A stretch of DNA of 64,000 nt, from the NCBI RefSeq assembly GCF_947090775.1, contig NZ_OX352321.1, forward strand, positions 496,001-560,000. The letters run 5' to 3'. The translations under genes and the position numbers were made by a program. Under the pieces are notes generated by a model. It did no database searches and was not told the DNA's origin. It saw nothing but the letters and a program-made list of their open reading frames with translations. This stretch comes from Pseudarthrobacter sp. MM222 (GTDB lineage: Bacteria > Actinomycetota > Actinomycetes > Actinomycetales > Micrococcaceae). Within the stretch, counting starts at the first letter, position 1, and the number at the start of each line of letters is the position of its first letter. This document shows positions 16,321 to 25,486 of the stretch, in pieces.

Positions 16321-17748
16321 ATGATCACCCTGCACAACATCATCAACGGTGAGATCGTCCACGGCAGTGCCGCTGACGGTTCGGCCGCGGCCACCCTGCC
16401 GTTCTTCGACCCCGCCACCGGAGTCCAGCTCGGCACCGCCCCGGACAGCGACGCCGCCACAGTGGACCGCGCGTTCCAGGCCGCCAACACCGCCTTCCAG
16501 AGTTACAAGCGGACCACCCCGGCCGAACGCCAGGCCATGATGCTCAAACTCGCCGACCTCATCGAAGCCAACGTGGACAGGCTCCTCGATGCCGAGGTGG
16601 CCTGCACCGGCAAGCCCCGCGAGGTCACCCGAGAGATCGAAATCCTCCGCGGCGCCGACCAGCTGCGCTTCTTCGCCGGCGCCTGCCGGGTGGTGTCCGG
16701 GACCGCGCAGACCGAATACGTCCGCGGCTTCTCCTCCACCGTCCGGCGGGAACCGCTCGGCGTCGTCGCCCAGATCACCCCGTGGAACTACCCGTTCATG
16801 ATGGCCATCTGGAAGATCGGACCGGCGCTCGCCGCCGGCAACACCTTGGTGCTCAAGCCCGCGGACACCACCCCCTGGTCCACGCTAGTCCTGGGTGAGC
16901 TGGCACAGGAGGCCTACCCGGCCGGCGTCTTGAACATCATCTGCGGCGGCCGCGGGACCGGTGCCGCCATGGTGGAGCACGACATCCCGGAAATGGTGTC
17001 CATCACCGGCTCCACCCGGGCCGGGGCGCAGGTGATGTCCGCGGCGTCGAAGACCCTCAAGGACGTCCACCTGGAACTCGGCGGCAAGGCGCCGGCGATC
17101 GTCTTCGCCGATACCGACATTGACCTGGCGGCCCGCGAGATCGCGCTCGGTGCGTTTTTCAACGCCGGGCAGGACTGCACCGCCGTGACCCGGGTGCTCG
17201 TGGCGGAATCGATCCACGCCGAGTTCGGCGCCGCGCTCGCCGCGGCGGCCGCAGCGCTGAAGGTCGGCGGGGACGCCGCGGATCTCGGGCCGCTGAACAG
17301 TGCAGCGCAGCTGGACCGGGTGGAGGGGTTCATGGCCCGGCTGCCTGCGAACGCAAAAGTCCTCGCCGGCGGAAAGCGCACCGGCGCCGGCTTCCACTTC
17401 GAGCCGACCGTGATCGACGGCGTGTTCCAGGCCGACGAGGTGGTGTGCGAGGAGATCTTTGGGCCCGTGGTTACCGTTCAGCCGTTCGCCACGGAGGAGG
17501 AGGCCATCGAGCTCGCCAACGGCACGAAGTACGCTCTGGCCTCCAGCGTCTGGTCCGACAACCACGGCATCGTTACCCGGGTGTCCAACGAGCTGGACTT
17601 CGGCGCCGTCTGGATCAACTGCCACCAGGTGATCCCGGCCGAGGCTCCGCACGGCGGCTTCAAGCACTCCGGCACCGGCAAGGACCTCTCCGTCTTTGGC
17701 CTGGAGGATTACACCCGCATCAAGTCAGTCACCACCTCCCACCGCTGA
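16321..17748 (+). CDS. NAD(P)+ aldehyde dehydrogenase (aminobutyraldehyde dehydrogenase-like)
   Basis: 475 residues. The family motifs are in order: QITPWNYPFMMAIWKIGPAL, SITGSTRAG, the general-base Glu in LELGGKAPAIV and the catalytic Cys in FFNAGQDCTAVTR. The sequence is closest in style to PatD/gamma-aminobutyraldehyde dehydrogenases. It starts 12 bases after the TPP enzyme and should oxidise the aldehyde that enzyme releases to a carboxylic acid. Whether the aldehyde carries an amino group is not decidable here. Confidence 0.9.
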   Translation: MITLHNIINGEIVHGSAADGSAAATLPFFDPATGVQLGTAPDSDAATVDRAFQAANTAFQSYKRTTPAERQAMMLKLADLIEANVDRLLDAEVACTGKPREVTREIEILRGADQLRFFAGACRVVSGTAQTEYVRGFSSTVRREPLGVVAQITPWNYPFMMAIWKIGPALAAGNTLVLKPADTTPWSTLVLGELAQEAYPAGVLNIICGGRGTGAAMVEHDIPEMVSITGSTRAGAQVMSAASKTLKDVHLELGGKAPAIVFADTDIDLAAREIALGAFFNAGQDCTAVTRVLVAESIHAEFGAALAAAAAALKVGGDAADLGPLNSAAQLDRVEGFMARLPANAKVLAGGKRTGAGFHFEPTVIDGVFQADEVVCEEIFGPVVTVQPFATEEEAIELANGTKYALASSVWSDNHGIVTRVSNELDFGAVWINCHQVIPAEAPHGGFKHSGTGKDLSVFGLEDYTRIKSVTTSHR

Positions 17749-17767
17749 GAACCACGCTAGGTAACCC

Positions 17768-19519
17768 ATGAAACTCGATCTGCTGCTGCGCAACGCGGAC
17801 ATCATCACCATGGACGAGCGCCGCCCGCATGCCACCTCACTGGGAGTCTGGCAGGGCCGGATTGTGGGGCTCGACAATGACCTCGACGGGCTCGAAGCCG
17901 CCGAGGTCCTGGACCTCGGCGGTGCCACCGTGACCCCCGGCTTCATCGACGCCCACTGCCACACCACCTGGTTCGGGCTGGGCCTCGGCGAACTCGACGT
18001 CTCCGCCGCACGCGGACTGAACCAGCTCTACGCCCTGCTCGAAGCGGGCATGGCGGCAGACAGTCCCGCGGAGGCCGCGGCAACCGCGGGGAGCGGACCG
18101 GCGCCGGACTGGCTCCTGGCCACCGGCTTCAGCCAGCAGCAGCACGGCGGCGAGTTTCCGGACATCACCGTCCTGGACCGGATCACGGGGGACCGGCCGC
18201 TGTTCATGCGGCACAACTCCGGCCACATGGCCGTCGTCAACACCGCAGCGCTCCGGCTGGCCGGCGCCGAACCGGCGTCGTTTCCGGACCCCGACGGCGG
18301 CGTGATTGTCCGCGACGACGGCGGCCGCCCCACCGGGCTGGTCCAGGAAACGGCGCAGCAGTTGGTCCAGCAGCTGATCCTGCCGTACTCGTCCGAGGCC
18401 ATCGAAGCCGCGCTGGAGCGGGCCACCAGCTACTACGCCGCGGAAGGCATCACGAGCTTCACCGAGGCGGGGATCGGCGGCGGCTGGATCGGCCACAGCC
18501 CGGTGGAGCTGGCCGCCTACCAGCGGGCGGCGTCCGCGGGCAGGCTTCACGCCCGGGCGCAGCTGATGCCGGTCCTTGATGTGCTGCACCCGCTCGGCGG
18601 ACCGCACCCGCCAGGCGCGGCACCGGCCGGCCTGGACCTGGGCATCGCCAGCGGATTCGGCGGCGACTTCCTGTCCCTGGGCCCGGCAAAGGTGTTCCTG
18701 GACGGCTCGCTGCTCGGCGAAACGGCCGCGGTCAGCCAGGACTACTGCAGCCACGGCGGGACGGACAATACGGGCAACACCGGCTACTTCCAGGCCGAGC
18801 CGGAGGCGCTTCGGGACAAAATCGAGGCCGCGTACGCGGCGGGCTGGTCGATCGCGGCGCACGCCATCGGCGACCGCGCCGTTGACCTCGCGATCGACAT
18901 CATCTCCGGTTGCGCGGCGAAATACGGGCCCCGGGCCGTGCCCAACAGAATCGAACACGCCTCGATGACCAGGCCGGAACAGCTTCCCCGGCTCGCCGCC
19001 GCCGGTATCGCCGTCACGCCGCAGGCCAGTTTCTTCTTCGACGGCGGGGACGGCATGACCGCCTCGCTCGGTCCGGAACGGCTCGGCTGGGCGTACCGTG
19101 CGGCGTCGTTCCTCAAAGCCGGGGTGACGCTCGCCGGCAGCTCCGACCGCCCCGTGGCAGACGGAAACGTGCTCCGCGGAATGCAGGCCTTCGTGGACCG
19201 GCGCACCGCCTCGGGAGCCGTCTTCGGGAACCAGGACGAGCGGCTGAACCCGCTCCAGGCCCTGGCGGCCTACACCACCGGAGCCGCCGCAGCCACCGGC
19301 ACCTCCGGCGTCAAAGGCTCGCTGACCGCAGGAAAGCTGGCCGACTTCACCATCCTGTCCGGGTCTCCGCTCTCTGCAGGCAGCATCGCGGAGCTCCAGG
19401 TCCTCGCCACCGCCGTCGGGGGGACCTTCACGTTCCGGACCCCCGGCATGCAGCTCCGGCCATCGGACGAACCCGCCGCAACCACTCCATACTTCAGCAC
19501 AGCTACCAATCGTTCATAG
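17768..19519 (+). CDS. YtcJ-like amidohydrolase (amidohydrolase_3)
   Basis: 583 residues. Metal-site motifs are HxH in TPGFIDAHCHTTW, His in IAAHAIGDRAVDLAID and RIEHASM, and Asp in LAGSSDRPVADGN. This group includes the N-substituted formamide deformylase (NfdA) described from Arthrobacter pascens, so an N-formyl or other amide is a reasonable substrate class. No signal peptide is visible; it is cytoplasmic. It is the fourth gene of the operon, with 19 bases to the upstream gene and 9 to the downstream one. Exact substrate unknown. Confidence 0.85.
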   Translation: MKLDLLLRNADIITMDERRPHATSLGVWQGRIVGLDNDLDGLEAAEVLDLGGATVTPGFIDAHCHTTWFGLGLGELDVSAARGLNQLYALLEAGMAADSPAEAAATAGSGPAPDWLLATGFSQQQHGGEFPDITVLDRITGDRPLFMRHNSGHMAVVNTAALRLAGAEPASFPDPDGGVIVRDDGGRPTGLVQETAQQLVQQLILPYSSEAIEAALERATSYYAAEGITSFTEAGIGGGWIGHSPVELAAYQRAASAGRLHARAQLMPVLDVLHPLGGPHPPGAAPAGLDLGIASGFGGDFLSLGPAKVFLDGSLLGETAAVSQDYCSHGGTDNTGNTGYFQAEPEALRDKIEAAYAAGWSIAAHAIGDRAVDLAIDIISGCAAKYGPRAVPNRIEHASMTRPEQLPRLAAAGIAVTPQASFFFDGGDGMTASLGPERLGWAYRAASFLKAGVTLAGSSDRPVADGNVLRGMQAFVDRRTASGAVFGNQDERLNPLQALAAYTTGAAAATGTSGVKGSLTAGKLADFTILSGSPLSAGSIAELQVLATAVGGTFTFRTPGMQLRPSDEPAATTPYFSTATNRS

Positions 19520-19528
19520 GGGAACACC

Positions 19529-20791
19529 GTGACCACTCAGAGCACTTTCAGCACCCGCGACGCCGCATTCGTTCGGGACTTCCACATCATGAGCGAGTTC
19601 GGCGCCACCGAGAACGGCGGCGTGGAACGGCAGGCCGCCAGCGCCCCGGACGGCCAGCAGCGGCAATGGCTTACCGGCCTGCTGGAGGCCCGCGGCTTCA
19701 CCGTCCGGTTCGACCGCGCCGGCAACCAGTGGGGCCTGTACGAGGCCGTGCCGGGCGCTCCGTTCGTGGTGGTGGGCTCCCACATGGATTCCCAGCCGAC
19801 GGCGGGACGCTACGACGGCGCGTACGGGGTGCTGGCAGCAGCGCACGCTGCGTTCCGGCTCGTGGAGCAGTGGGCCACCGCCGGAGCCGACGGGCAGCCC
19901 CGGTTCAACATCGCGGTAGTCAACTGGTTCAACGAGGAGGGCTCCCGCTTCAAGCCGTCCATGATGGGCTCCTCCGTCTACACGGGAAAACTCGAGCTCG
20001 AGACCGCGCTGGCCACCACGGACGCAGCCGGAGTCTCCGTCCTCGAAGCCCTGGACGCGATCGGTTGCCGCGGCGACTACGAGGGACCGGAAGCCGCATA
20101 CTGCGCCGAGATCCACATTGAGCAGGGCCGGAGCATGGAGCGCGAAGGAATCACGATCGGCCTGGTGAACTCCAACTGGGCCGCCAACAAATACGAGTTC
20201 GTGGTCCACGGCGAGCAGGCACACACCGGCTCCACCGTGATCGCGGACCGGAAGGACGCGCTGCTGGGCGCGTCCATGATGGTGGTGGCCGCCCGCGAAC
20301 TCGCGGACACCTTCCCCGGCGTCCTGCATACCTCCGTGGGGCAGCTGACCGTCTACCCGAACTCGCCCGTGGTGGTGCCCTCCCGCGTCAGCCTGCTGCT
20401 GGACCTGCGCAGCGCCGATGAAGCCGTCCTGGCCGAGGCCGACGCCCTGCTGCACCGGCGGATTCCGGAGATTGAGCGGCTGGCGAACGTCACGGTGGAG
20501 CGCCACCACGCCCACTCCTGGCCCGTGACCCCGTACCAGCCCGAGGGCGTTGAGCTTGCAGCCAAGGTGGCGGCGGACCTGGGTCTGGCGAACAAGCAGG
20601 TGATGACCCTGGCCGGCCACGACTCGACCAACATGAAGGACCTAGTCCCGACGGTCATGCTCTTCGTGCCCAGCGTGGACGGGATCTCCCACAACGAGCA
20701 CGAGTACACCACGGACGCGGACATCGTGGCCGGGCTGACCATGCTCACCGAGGTGGTCAACCGGCTCTGCAACGGAGTGCTGGAGGACTGA
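19529..20791 (+). CDS. M20-family Zn amidohydrolase (N-carbamoyl-L-amino acid hydrolase/allantoate amidohydrolase-like)
   Basis: 420 residues from a GTG with AGGGGA upstream. Metal ligands are visible in order: VGSHMDSQPTAGRYDGAYG, WFNEEGSRF, EIHIEQGRSMEREG and VDGISHNEHEYT. This is the AllC/HyuC/AmaB pattern. These enzymes remove a carbamoyl or ureido group, giving an amino acid plus CO2 and ammonia. It ends the operon and is convergent with the VOC gene 19 bases away. Together with the YtcJ-like enzyme it points to a substrate with at least two amide-type bonds. Confidence 0.9.
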   Translation: MTTQSTFSTRDAAFVRDFHIMSEFGATENGGVERQAASAPDGQQRQWLTGLLEARGFTVRFDRAGNQWGLYEAVPGAPFVVVGSHMDSQPTAGRYDGAYGVLAAAHAAFRLVEQWATAGADGQPRFNIAVVNWFNEEGSRFKPSMMGSSVYTGKLELETALATTDAAGVSVLEALDAIGCRGDYEGPEAAYCAEIHIEQGRSMEREGITIGLVNSNWAANKYEFVVHGEQAHTGSTVIADRKDALLGASMMVVAARELADTFPGVLHTSVGQLTVYPNSPVVVPSRVSLLLDLRSADEAVLAEADALLHRRIPEIERLANVTVERHHAHSWPVTPYQPEGVELAAKVAADLGLANKQVMTLAGHDSTNMKDLVPTVMLFVPSVDGISHNEHEYTTDADIVAGLTMLTEVVNRLCNGVLED

Positions 20792-20810
20792 CCGCCGCGG
20801 CGGAAACGGT

Positions 20811-21569
20811 TCAGCCCGTTGCGGGTGCCGCTGAAATCCAGAGCGGCGGGCGGGCGGAGGTGCCAGCCGCATCCGGGCTGGCCACGTGCAGGGTGGGGAT
20901 GCCGGCTTCCTCGCTCACTCTCACCTCATGTCCCGCTTCGCTGAGGCGTTCACGGAGCGCGTGCAGGTCACCGGCGTATTCAAAGCCCATGCCGGCGCGG
21001 CCCGGACCGGTGACGGCGCCGACCATCAAAATCCCGCCGTTCTTCGCCGTAAAGGCTTCGGATTCCGCGTTGTCTGGGTCGCTGCTGCCCGGGTACGGAC
21101 GGGCCACGGCGCCGACGTCGCGCAGGGTTCGGGCCGCCGCAACGGCGTCCTCGGAAAACCAAACGACGACGACGGCGAGGCCCGGGTCCGCTTCCGCGGA
21201 CCCGACCCAACTCCCGTCGGCGGCGCGCGTGGCCGGGTCGGCCAGGAAACTGAACCCGTCCGGGGCCGTGACGCGGCAGGAGGGGCCGTGGTCCGCGTCA
21301 ATGATTTCCGCGGTGGTGCCGCCGTCGGCTTCTCCGGCCTCCTTGGTACGCCGGGCAAATTCCTGCAGGTCGCCCACCTCAACACCGAAGGACGTGGTGC
21401 CGTCCTCGCCGGCGCCCTGCTCGACGAAGTGGAGGGCGAGGCGACCGGAACCGGCGTCGAACTCCCGCCAGGTGGGTTCGTCTACAGTCTTGACCATGCC
21501 CAGGGAGGTAAGCAGCCCCTCCCACCCATCGAGGCGGGAGGTGAAGTGGACCGGGCGAACTCGCAGCAT
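20811..21569 (-). CDS. VOC-family protein (two glyoxalase-like domains)
   Basis: 252 residues, room for two beta-alpha-beta-beta-beta modules: about 1-125 (RVRPVHFTSRLDGWEGLL ... VTAPDGFSFLADP) and 126-252 (AVVVVWFSEDAVAAARTLRD ... GIPTLHVASPD). A strong ribosome site (AAGGAGCAACG) fixes the ATG. Metal ligands cannot be assigned with certainty. VOC proteins range from glyoxalase I to dioxygenases and antibiotic-binding proteins. It is transcribed towards the catabolic operon and is not obviously part of it. Confidence 0.75.
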   Translation of the reverse strand: MLRVRPVHFTSRLDGWEGLLTSLGMVKTVDEPTWREFDAGSGRLALHFVEQGAGEDGTTSFGVEVGDLQEFARRTKEAGEADGGTTAEIIDADHGPSCRVTAPDGFSFLADPATRAADGSWVGSAEADPGLAVVVVWFSEDAVAAARTLRDVGAVARPYPGSSDPDNAESEAFTAKNGGILMVGAVTGPGRAGMGFEYAGDLHALRERLSEAGHEVRVSEEAGIPTLHVASPDAAGTSARPPLWISAAPATG

Positions 21570-21658
21570 CGTTGCTCCTTAGGTTGGGACAGATCCGGCT
21601 TTCACGGATATCGTGCCATCAAATCGTGCTCGTGGTCAGGGTGGAGCACAATGGTGCC

Positions 21659-22258
21659 ATGGCCGTTGAACTTGAGGAACTGCTGGTGAAGGACGCCGCC
21701 GAGTGGCGCGCCTGGCTTGAGCGGCATCACGCGGACAGCCCTGGGGTGTGGCTGGTGCTGCACAAGAAGGGCGGCTCGGTGACGGAACTGGACTATGAGG
21801 CGGCGCTGCAGGAGGCGCTCTGTTTCGGCTGGATCGACGGCCAGGGCAGGCGCCGGGACGAGGAGAGCTCGTTCCAGCGGATGACCCGGAGGGGGCCGAA
21901 GAGTGTGTGGTCGGAACGGAACGTGGACCGGATCGGTCGCCTCGAGGCCGCCGGCCGGATGACCCCCGCCGGGCGCGCCGCCGTCGAGGGCGCTAAGGCG
22001 GACGGCCGCTGGGAAGCCGCCTATTCCGGGTCTGCGACGGCGGTGGTGCCGGCGGACCTCGCGGCGGCCATTGCGGCCGAACCCCGGGCCCAAGCCATGT
22101 TCGACGTCCTGACCTCCGTCAACCGGTACGCGCTGATTTACCGGACGAATGCGGTCAAGCAGGCAGCGACGCGGGAGCGGAAGATCGCCGGCTTCGTGGC
22201 GATGCTGGCCCGCAATGAGACGCCGTATCCGCAGGTCAAGCGTCCGTCAGGCTCCTGA
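21659..22258 (+). CDS. YdeI/OmdA-family protein
   Basis: 199 residues. The conserved family core is present: WLERHHADSPGVWLVLHKKG, then LDYEAALQEALCFGWIDGQ and FQRMTRRGPKSVWSERN. It lacks a signal peptide. The start chosen has GGAG 13 bases upstream; a GTG six codons earlier is an alternative. The family is widespread, and one member is linked to resistance to antimicrobial peptides, but its biochemistry is unknown. It is divergent from the VOC gene with 89 bases between. Confidence 0.8.
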   Translation: MAVELEELLVKDAAEWRAWLERHHADSPGVWLVLHKKGGSVTELDYEAALQEALCFGWIDGQGRRRDEESSFQRMTRRGPKSVWSERNVDRIGRLEAAGRMTPAGRAAVEGAKADGRWEAAYSGSATAVVPADLAAAIAAEPRAQAMFDVLTSVNRYALIYRTNAVKQAATRERKIAGFVAMLARNETPYPQVKRPSGS

Positions 22259-22306
22259 GGGCAGGGCCCGGACCAAGCTCGCGCCGGAATATTTCAGCCG
22301 GTCCGG

Positions 22307-24235
22307 TCAGAACCCCACGCCCATGGCCTGCGCGATCACCACGGCGGAGGCCGAGGACCACGCCTGCGGATGGCAGGATGCCGGATACGGGACTGCGCGC
22401 CCGGATTCGTCGGAGGGCACACCGGCAAACAGTTCCGGCAGCCGGTGGTCGAACGAGGCGGCTGCCTGCAGCAGCCCTTCGGCCAGGATGCGGGCCTCGG
22501 CGAGGAAGCCTTCGGCGAGCAGCCCGCGGATAGCGATGGCCGTATCGTGGCTCCAGACCGAGCCGCAGTGGTAGCTGAAGGGCCAGAAGCCGGCGGCCCG
22601 GCGCGAAATCGTGTGCACCCCGAAGCCGGAGAACAACTCAGGGCTGAGCAGCCGGTCCGCCACCAGCCTCGACTCCGAGGCGTCGAGGATCCCGGTTCCG
22701 AGCAGGTGTCCCATGTTGGAGCCCGGCACGTCCAGCGGGTCGCCGTGTCCGTCGAGGGCCATGGCCGGGAACAGCCCGCCTTCGTCCTCCATCCAGAAGC
22801 GCTCGCGGAATGCCTGCTTCAAGGCTTCGGCGAAGTCCCGCAGCGCCTGTCCGCCGGGCTCGCCGTAGGCATCGAACAACTCGGCGGTTTCCACTGCTGC
22901 CTGATAGGCGTAGCCCTGCACTTCGGAGAGCGCGATCGGGCCGTCCGCCTGGCGGCCGTTGCGGAACTGCATGGCGTCCCCTGAGTCCTTCCAGCCCTGG
23001 TTGCTGAGCCCGTGCCCGGTGGTGTCCTGGTAGCTAAGGAAGCCGCCGTTGGCGCCGGCATGGCCTGCGTCTCCCGCGGCCAGCAACCATTCCGCCGCCC
23101 GTGCGGCGTTCGGCAGCAGCGCCCGGACAGTGCTGTCATCGGTGCCGGCACGGCCCAGTTCGCCAAGCAGGCACAGCCACAGCGGGGTGGAGTCCACGGC
23201 GCCGTAGTAGATCGGCGGCAGGCGCAGGCCCTGGCTTTCCAGCACCAGCTCCTTGGAACGGAGCTCGTGCAGGATCTTCCCGGGTTCCTCGGCGGCGGCC
23301 GGATCGTTCCCGGTGCCCTGGAAGGCGGCCAAGGTGCGCAGCGTCCCGCCGGCGAGTCCGGCGTCGAGCGGCAACAGCAGGCGTGCCGCCCACAGCGAAT
23401 CGCGTCCAAAGAGGGTGAAATACCAGGGCGCTCCCGCGGCCAGAAAGGGGGCGTCGGGCAGTTGGCGGGAGGCCAGGCGGAGCCCGGCCAGTTCATCGAG
23501 GGCGTTGTCCAGCAGCAGGCCCAGCGCACCGGACGGCTCCGCGCGGGGCCGCCGCGAGGTGGGCGGCCGCGCGGCCACGACGGCGTCCTCGGTGTCCGCC
23601 AGGACGGCCTGCCATTCGGCTTCGAAGGGCCGCCCGCGCCCTGCGGTGCCACGCCAGAGCAGCCGTTCTCCCGCGGCTACGCTGCCCGAAGCGGCCACCG
23701 TGAGGGTCCGGGCGCCGTCCCGCCAGCGCAGGGCCGAGTCGTCCGCGGCGAACGGCGCGAACGGCTGGCGGAACCGGCTGAGCCGGATGGCGGCCATGTC
23801 GGTGAAGTCGGCGGCGAGCCGCACTTCAATTTCGACGTCGAGGGCGTCGAACGAGGTGTTCACCTGCAGGGTGTGGCGCACCACGCCGGGTGTGACGGTC
23901 CACGTCTGCACGAGTTCGACGGCGGGATCCTCCGTGGGTCCGGGGATGCCGCGGACCAGGCCGCGGACCCGCAGCACTCCGCCGGCCTCCGCCTCAACCG
24001 AGGCCGGTTCGGGCGCCATGCCGTTGACGCGGACCTCGGCGCGGCACAGCATGCGCGTGTCGCCGTGCAGCAGCCCGGTGAACCAGCCCGCGCCCGCGGC
24101 GGCAGCGTCGGCGGAACCGACTCCTGTGGCCGCCGCGCTGTCCGTGCCCCCGAGTCGGCCGTCGGCGTCGAGCCACAGCTGGGTGGGGGCGGCAATGGAG
24201 CAGTGCTGGCGGTGGAGCGCTGGCTGAACAGTCAT
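22307..24235 (-). CDS. Glycogen-debranching-type amylo-alpha-1,6-glucosidase
   Basis: 642 residues. The N-terminal beta-rich domain (residues about 1-230) includes GWFTGLLHGDTRML, as in the GDE_N-type domain. The C-terminal (alpha/alpha)6 barrel has APWYFTLFGRDSLWAARL, PIYYGAVDSTPLWLC, GWKDSGDAMQ and the late WPFSYHCGSVWSHDTAIA. Actinobacteria and cyanobacteria often carry this GH15/GH63-like form. It should trim alpha-glucan branches or hydrolyse other alpha-glucosides in the cytoplasm. It lies 60 bases downstream of the iron ABC operon on the same strand and might be read through from it. Confidence 0.85.
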   Translation of the reverse strand: MTVQPALHRQHCSIAAPTQLWLDADGRLGGTDSAAATGVGSADAAAAGAGWFTGLLHGDTRMLCRAEVRVNGMAPEPASVEAEAGGVLRVRGLVRGIPGPTEDPAVELVQTWTVTPGVVRHTLQVNTSFDALDVEIEVRLAADFTDMAAIRLSRFRQPFAPFAADDSALRWRDGARTLTVAASGSVAAGERLLWRGTAGRGRPFEAEWQAVLADTEDAVVAARPPTSRRPRAEPSGALGLLLDNALDELAGLRLASRQLPDAPFLAAGAPWYFTLFGRDSLWAARLLLPLDAGLAGGTLRTLAAFQGTGNDPAAAEEPGKILHELRSKELVLESQGLRLPPIYYGAVDSTPLWLCLLGELGRAGTDDSTVRALLPNAARAAEWLLAAGDAGHAGANGGFLSYQDTTGHGLSNQGWKDSGDAMQFRNGRQADGPIALSEVQGYAYQAAVETAELFDAYGEPGGQALRDFAEALKQAFRERFWMEDEGGLFPAMALDGHGDPLDVPGSNMGHLLGTGILDASESRLVADRLLSPELFSGFGVHTISRRAAGFWPFSYHCGSVWSHDTAIAIRGLLAEGFLAEARILAEGLLQAAASFDHRLPELFAGVPSDESGRAVPYPASCHPQAWSSASAVVIAQAMGVGF

Positions 24236-24295
24236 GCGCCAACCCTATGCCGGGGTAGGGACGGGCTCAACGGAACGCGCGGGGCGCGGCGGCTT

Positions 24296-25486
24296 CTACT
24301 TCGGCGCCGCGTCGTCCATCGGGAAGGCGACGGCCTCGCCCACGACCCGCAGGCATAACTCGGTGCCGGGACGGGCGATCGAGGCGTTCCAGTGCCGGAT
24401 GGTGATGATCTCGCCGCCGCCGGGGTAACGGTGGTCTGCCACGGCGCCCTCGGCCAGGACGGGCGGGACGGCGAGCTTGAGCCGCACCGTGGTTTCCGGC
24501 CCGAAGTAATCGGTGTCCACCACGACGCCGCGGATCGGCCCGTCCTCGGCGATCCGGATCTGCTCGGGGCGCAGCATGAGCTGGACCCGGCCTTGCGCCG
24601 GGGGCCTGCGCACGGGGATCCCGCCGAGCGAGCACGTGGCGAGCGAGCCTTCCATCCAGGCATCCAGAATGACGGCGTCGCCGAGGAACTCCGCGGTGGC
24701 GCGGTCCGCGGGGCGGGTGTAGACGACGAAGGGGTTGCCGATCTGCGCCAGCCGCCCGCCGCGCATCACCGCCACCTGGTCGGCGAAGGACAGCGCCTCG
24801 GCCTGGTCGTGCGTCACCAGGATCGTGGTCACGCCGGCGTCGTGGAGGACCTTGCCGACCGCCCGGCGGGTGGCCACGCGGAGCCCGGCGTCCAGGGCCG
24901 AGAACGGCTCGTCCAGCAGCATGAGTTCGGGTTCGCGGGCCAGTGCCCGGGCCAGGGCGACGCGCTGCTGCTGCCCGCCGGAGAGCTGGTGCGGCCGGCG
25001 CTTGGCCATTGCCGCGTCGAGGGACACCATCTCCAGCAGCTCGGCGACCCGGGTCTTGACCCCGCGGTGGCCGCCCGGGAGCTTGGCGGCGTCCAGGCCG
25101 AACGAGATGTTCTGGCCGACGCTCAGGTGCGGAAACAGGGCACCGTCCTGCGCCACGTAACCGACGTGGCGCTTGTGCGCGGGGACCCAGACGCCGTCGC
25201 CGGCCACCTTGCTGCCGTTGAGCGAGATGGTTCCCGTATCGGGATGCTCGAAGCCGGCGATGAGCCGCAGCAGCGTGGTCTTGCCGGATCCAGAGGGCCC
25301 AACAATCGCAGTGGTCCCGCCCTTGGCCACCGAAAGGTTGACGCCTTGGAGGACGGCCTGCGACCCGAAGTTCTTGGTTGCCGAGTCAATCTCCAGGTGG
25401 CTGTTGGTGCTGGTCGCCACGGACGCGGCGATCCGGGGTTCCGGCAGCCGGGAGGGGGCATCGCGCAAGGGCGAAGTTTCGGTCAC
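24296..25486 (-). CDS. Ferric iron ABC importer, ATP-binding protein (FbpC type)
   Basis: 396 residues. Walker A is VGPSGSGKTTLLRLIAG, the signature is LSGGQQQRVALARALA, Walker B is LMLLDEPFSALD, and a His switch is in ILVTHDQAEALSFAD. Residues about 290-396 are a TOBE-like C-terminal domain (VQLMLRPEQIRIAEDGPI). The start is a GTG overlapping the permease stop (GTGA at 25483-25486). It powers import of Fe3+ by the permease and binding protein encoded just upstream. Confidence 0.93.
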   Translation of the reverse strand: MTETSPLRDAPSRLPEPRIAASVATSTNSHLEIDSATKNFGSQAVLQGVNLSVAKGGTTAIVGPSGSGKTTLLRLIAGFEHPDTGTISLNGSKVAGDGVWVPAHKRHVGYVAQDGALFPHLSVGQNISFGLDAAKLPGGHRGVKTRVAELLEMVSLDAAMAKRRPHQLSGGQQQRVALARALAREPELMLLDEPFSALDAGLRVATRRAVGKVLHDAGVTTILVTHDQAEALSFADQVAVMRGGRLAQIGNPFVVYTRPADRATAEFLGDAVILDAWMEGSLATCSLGGIPVRRPPAQGRVQLMLRPEQIRIAEDGPIRGVVVDTDYFGPETTVRLKLAVPPVLAEGAVADHRYPGGGEIITIRHWNASIARPGTELCLRVVGEAVAFPMDDAAPK

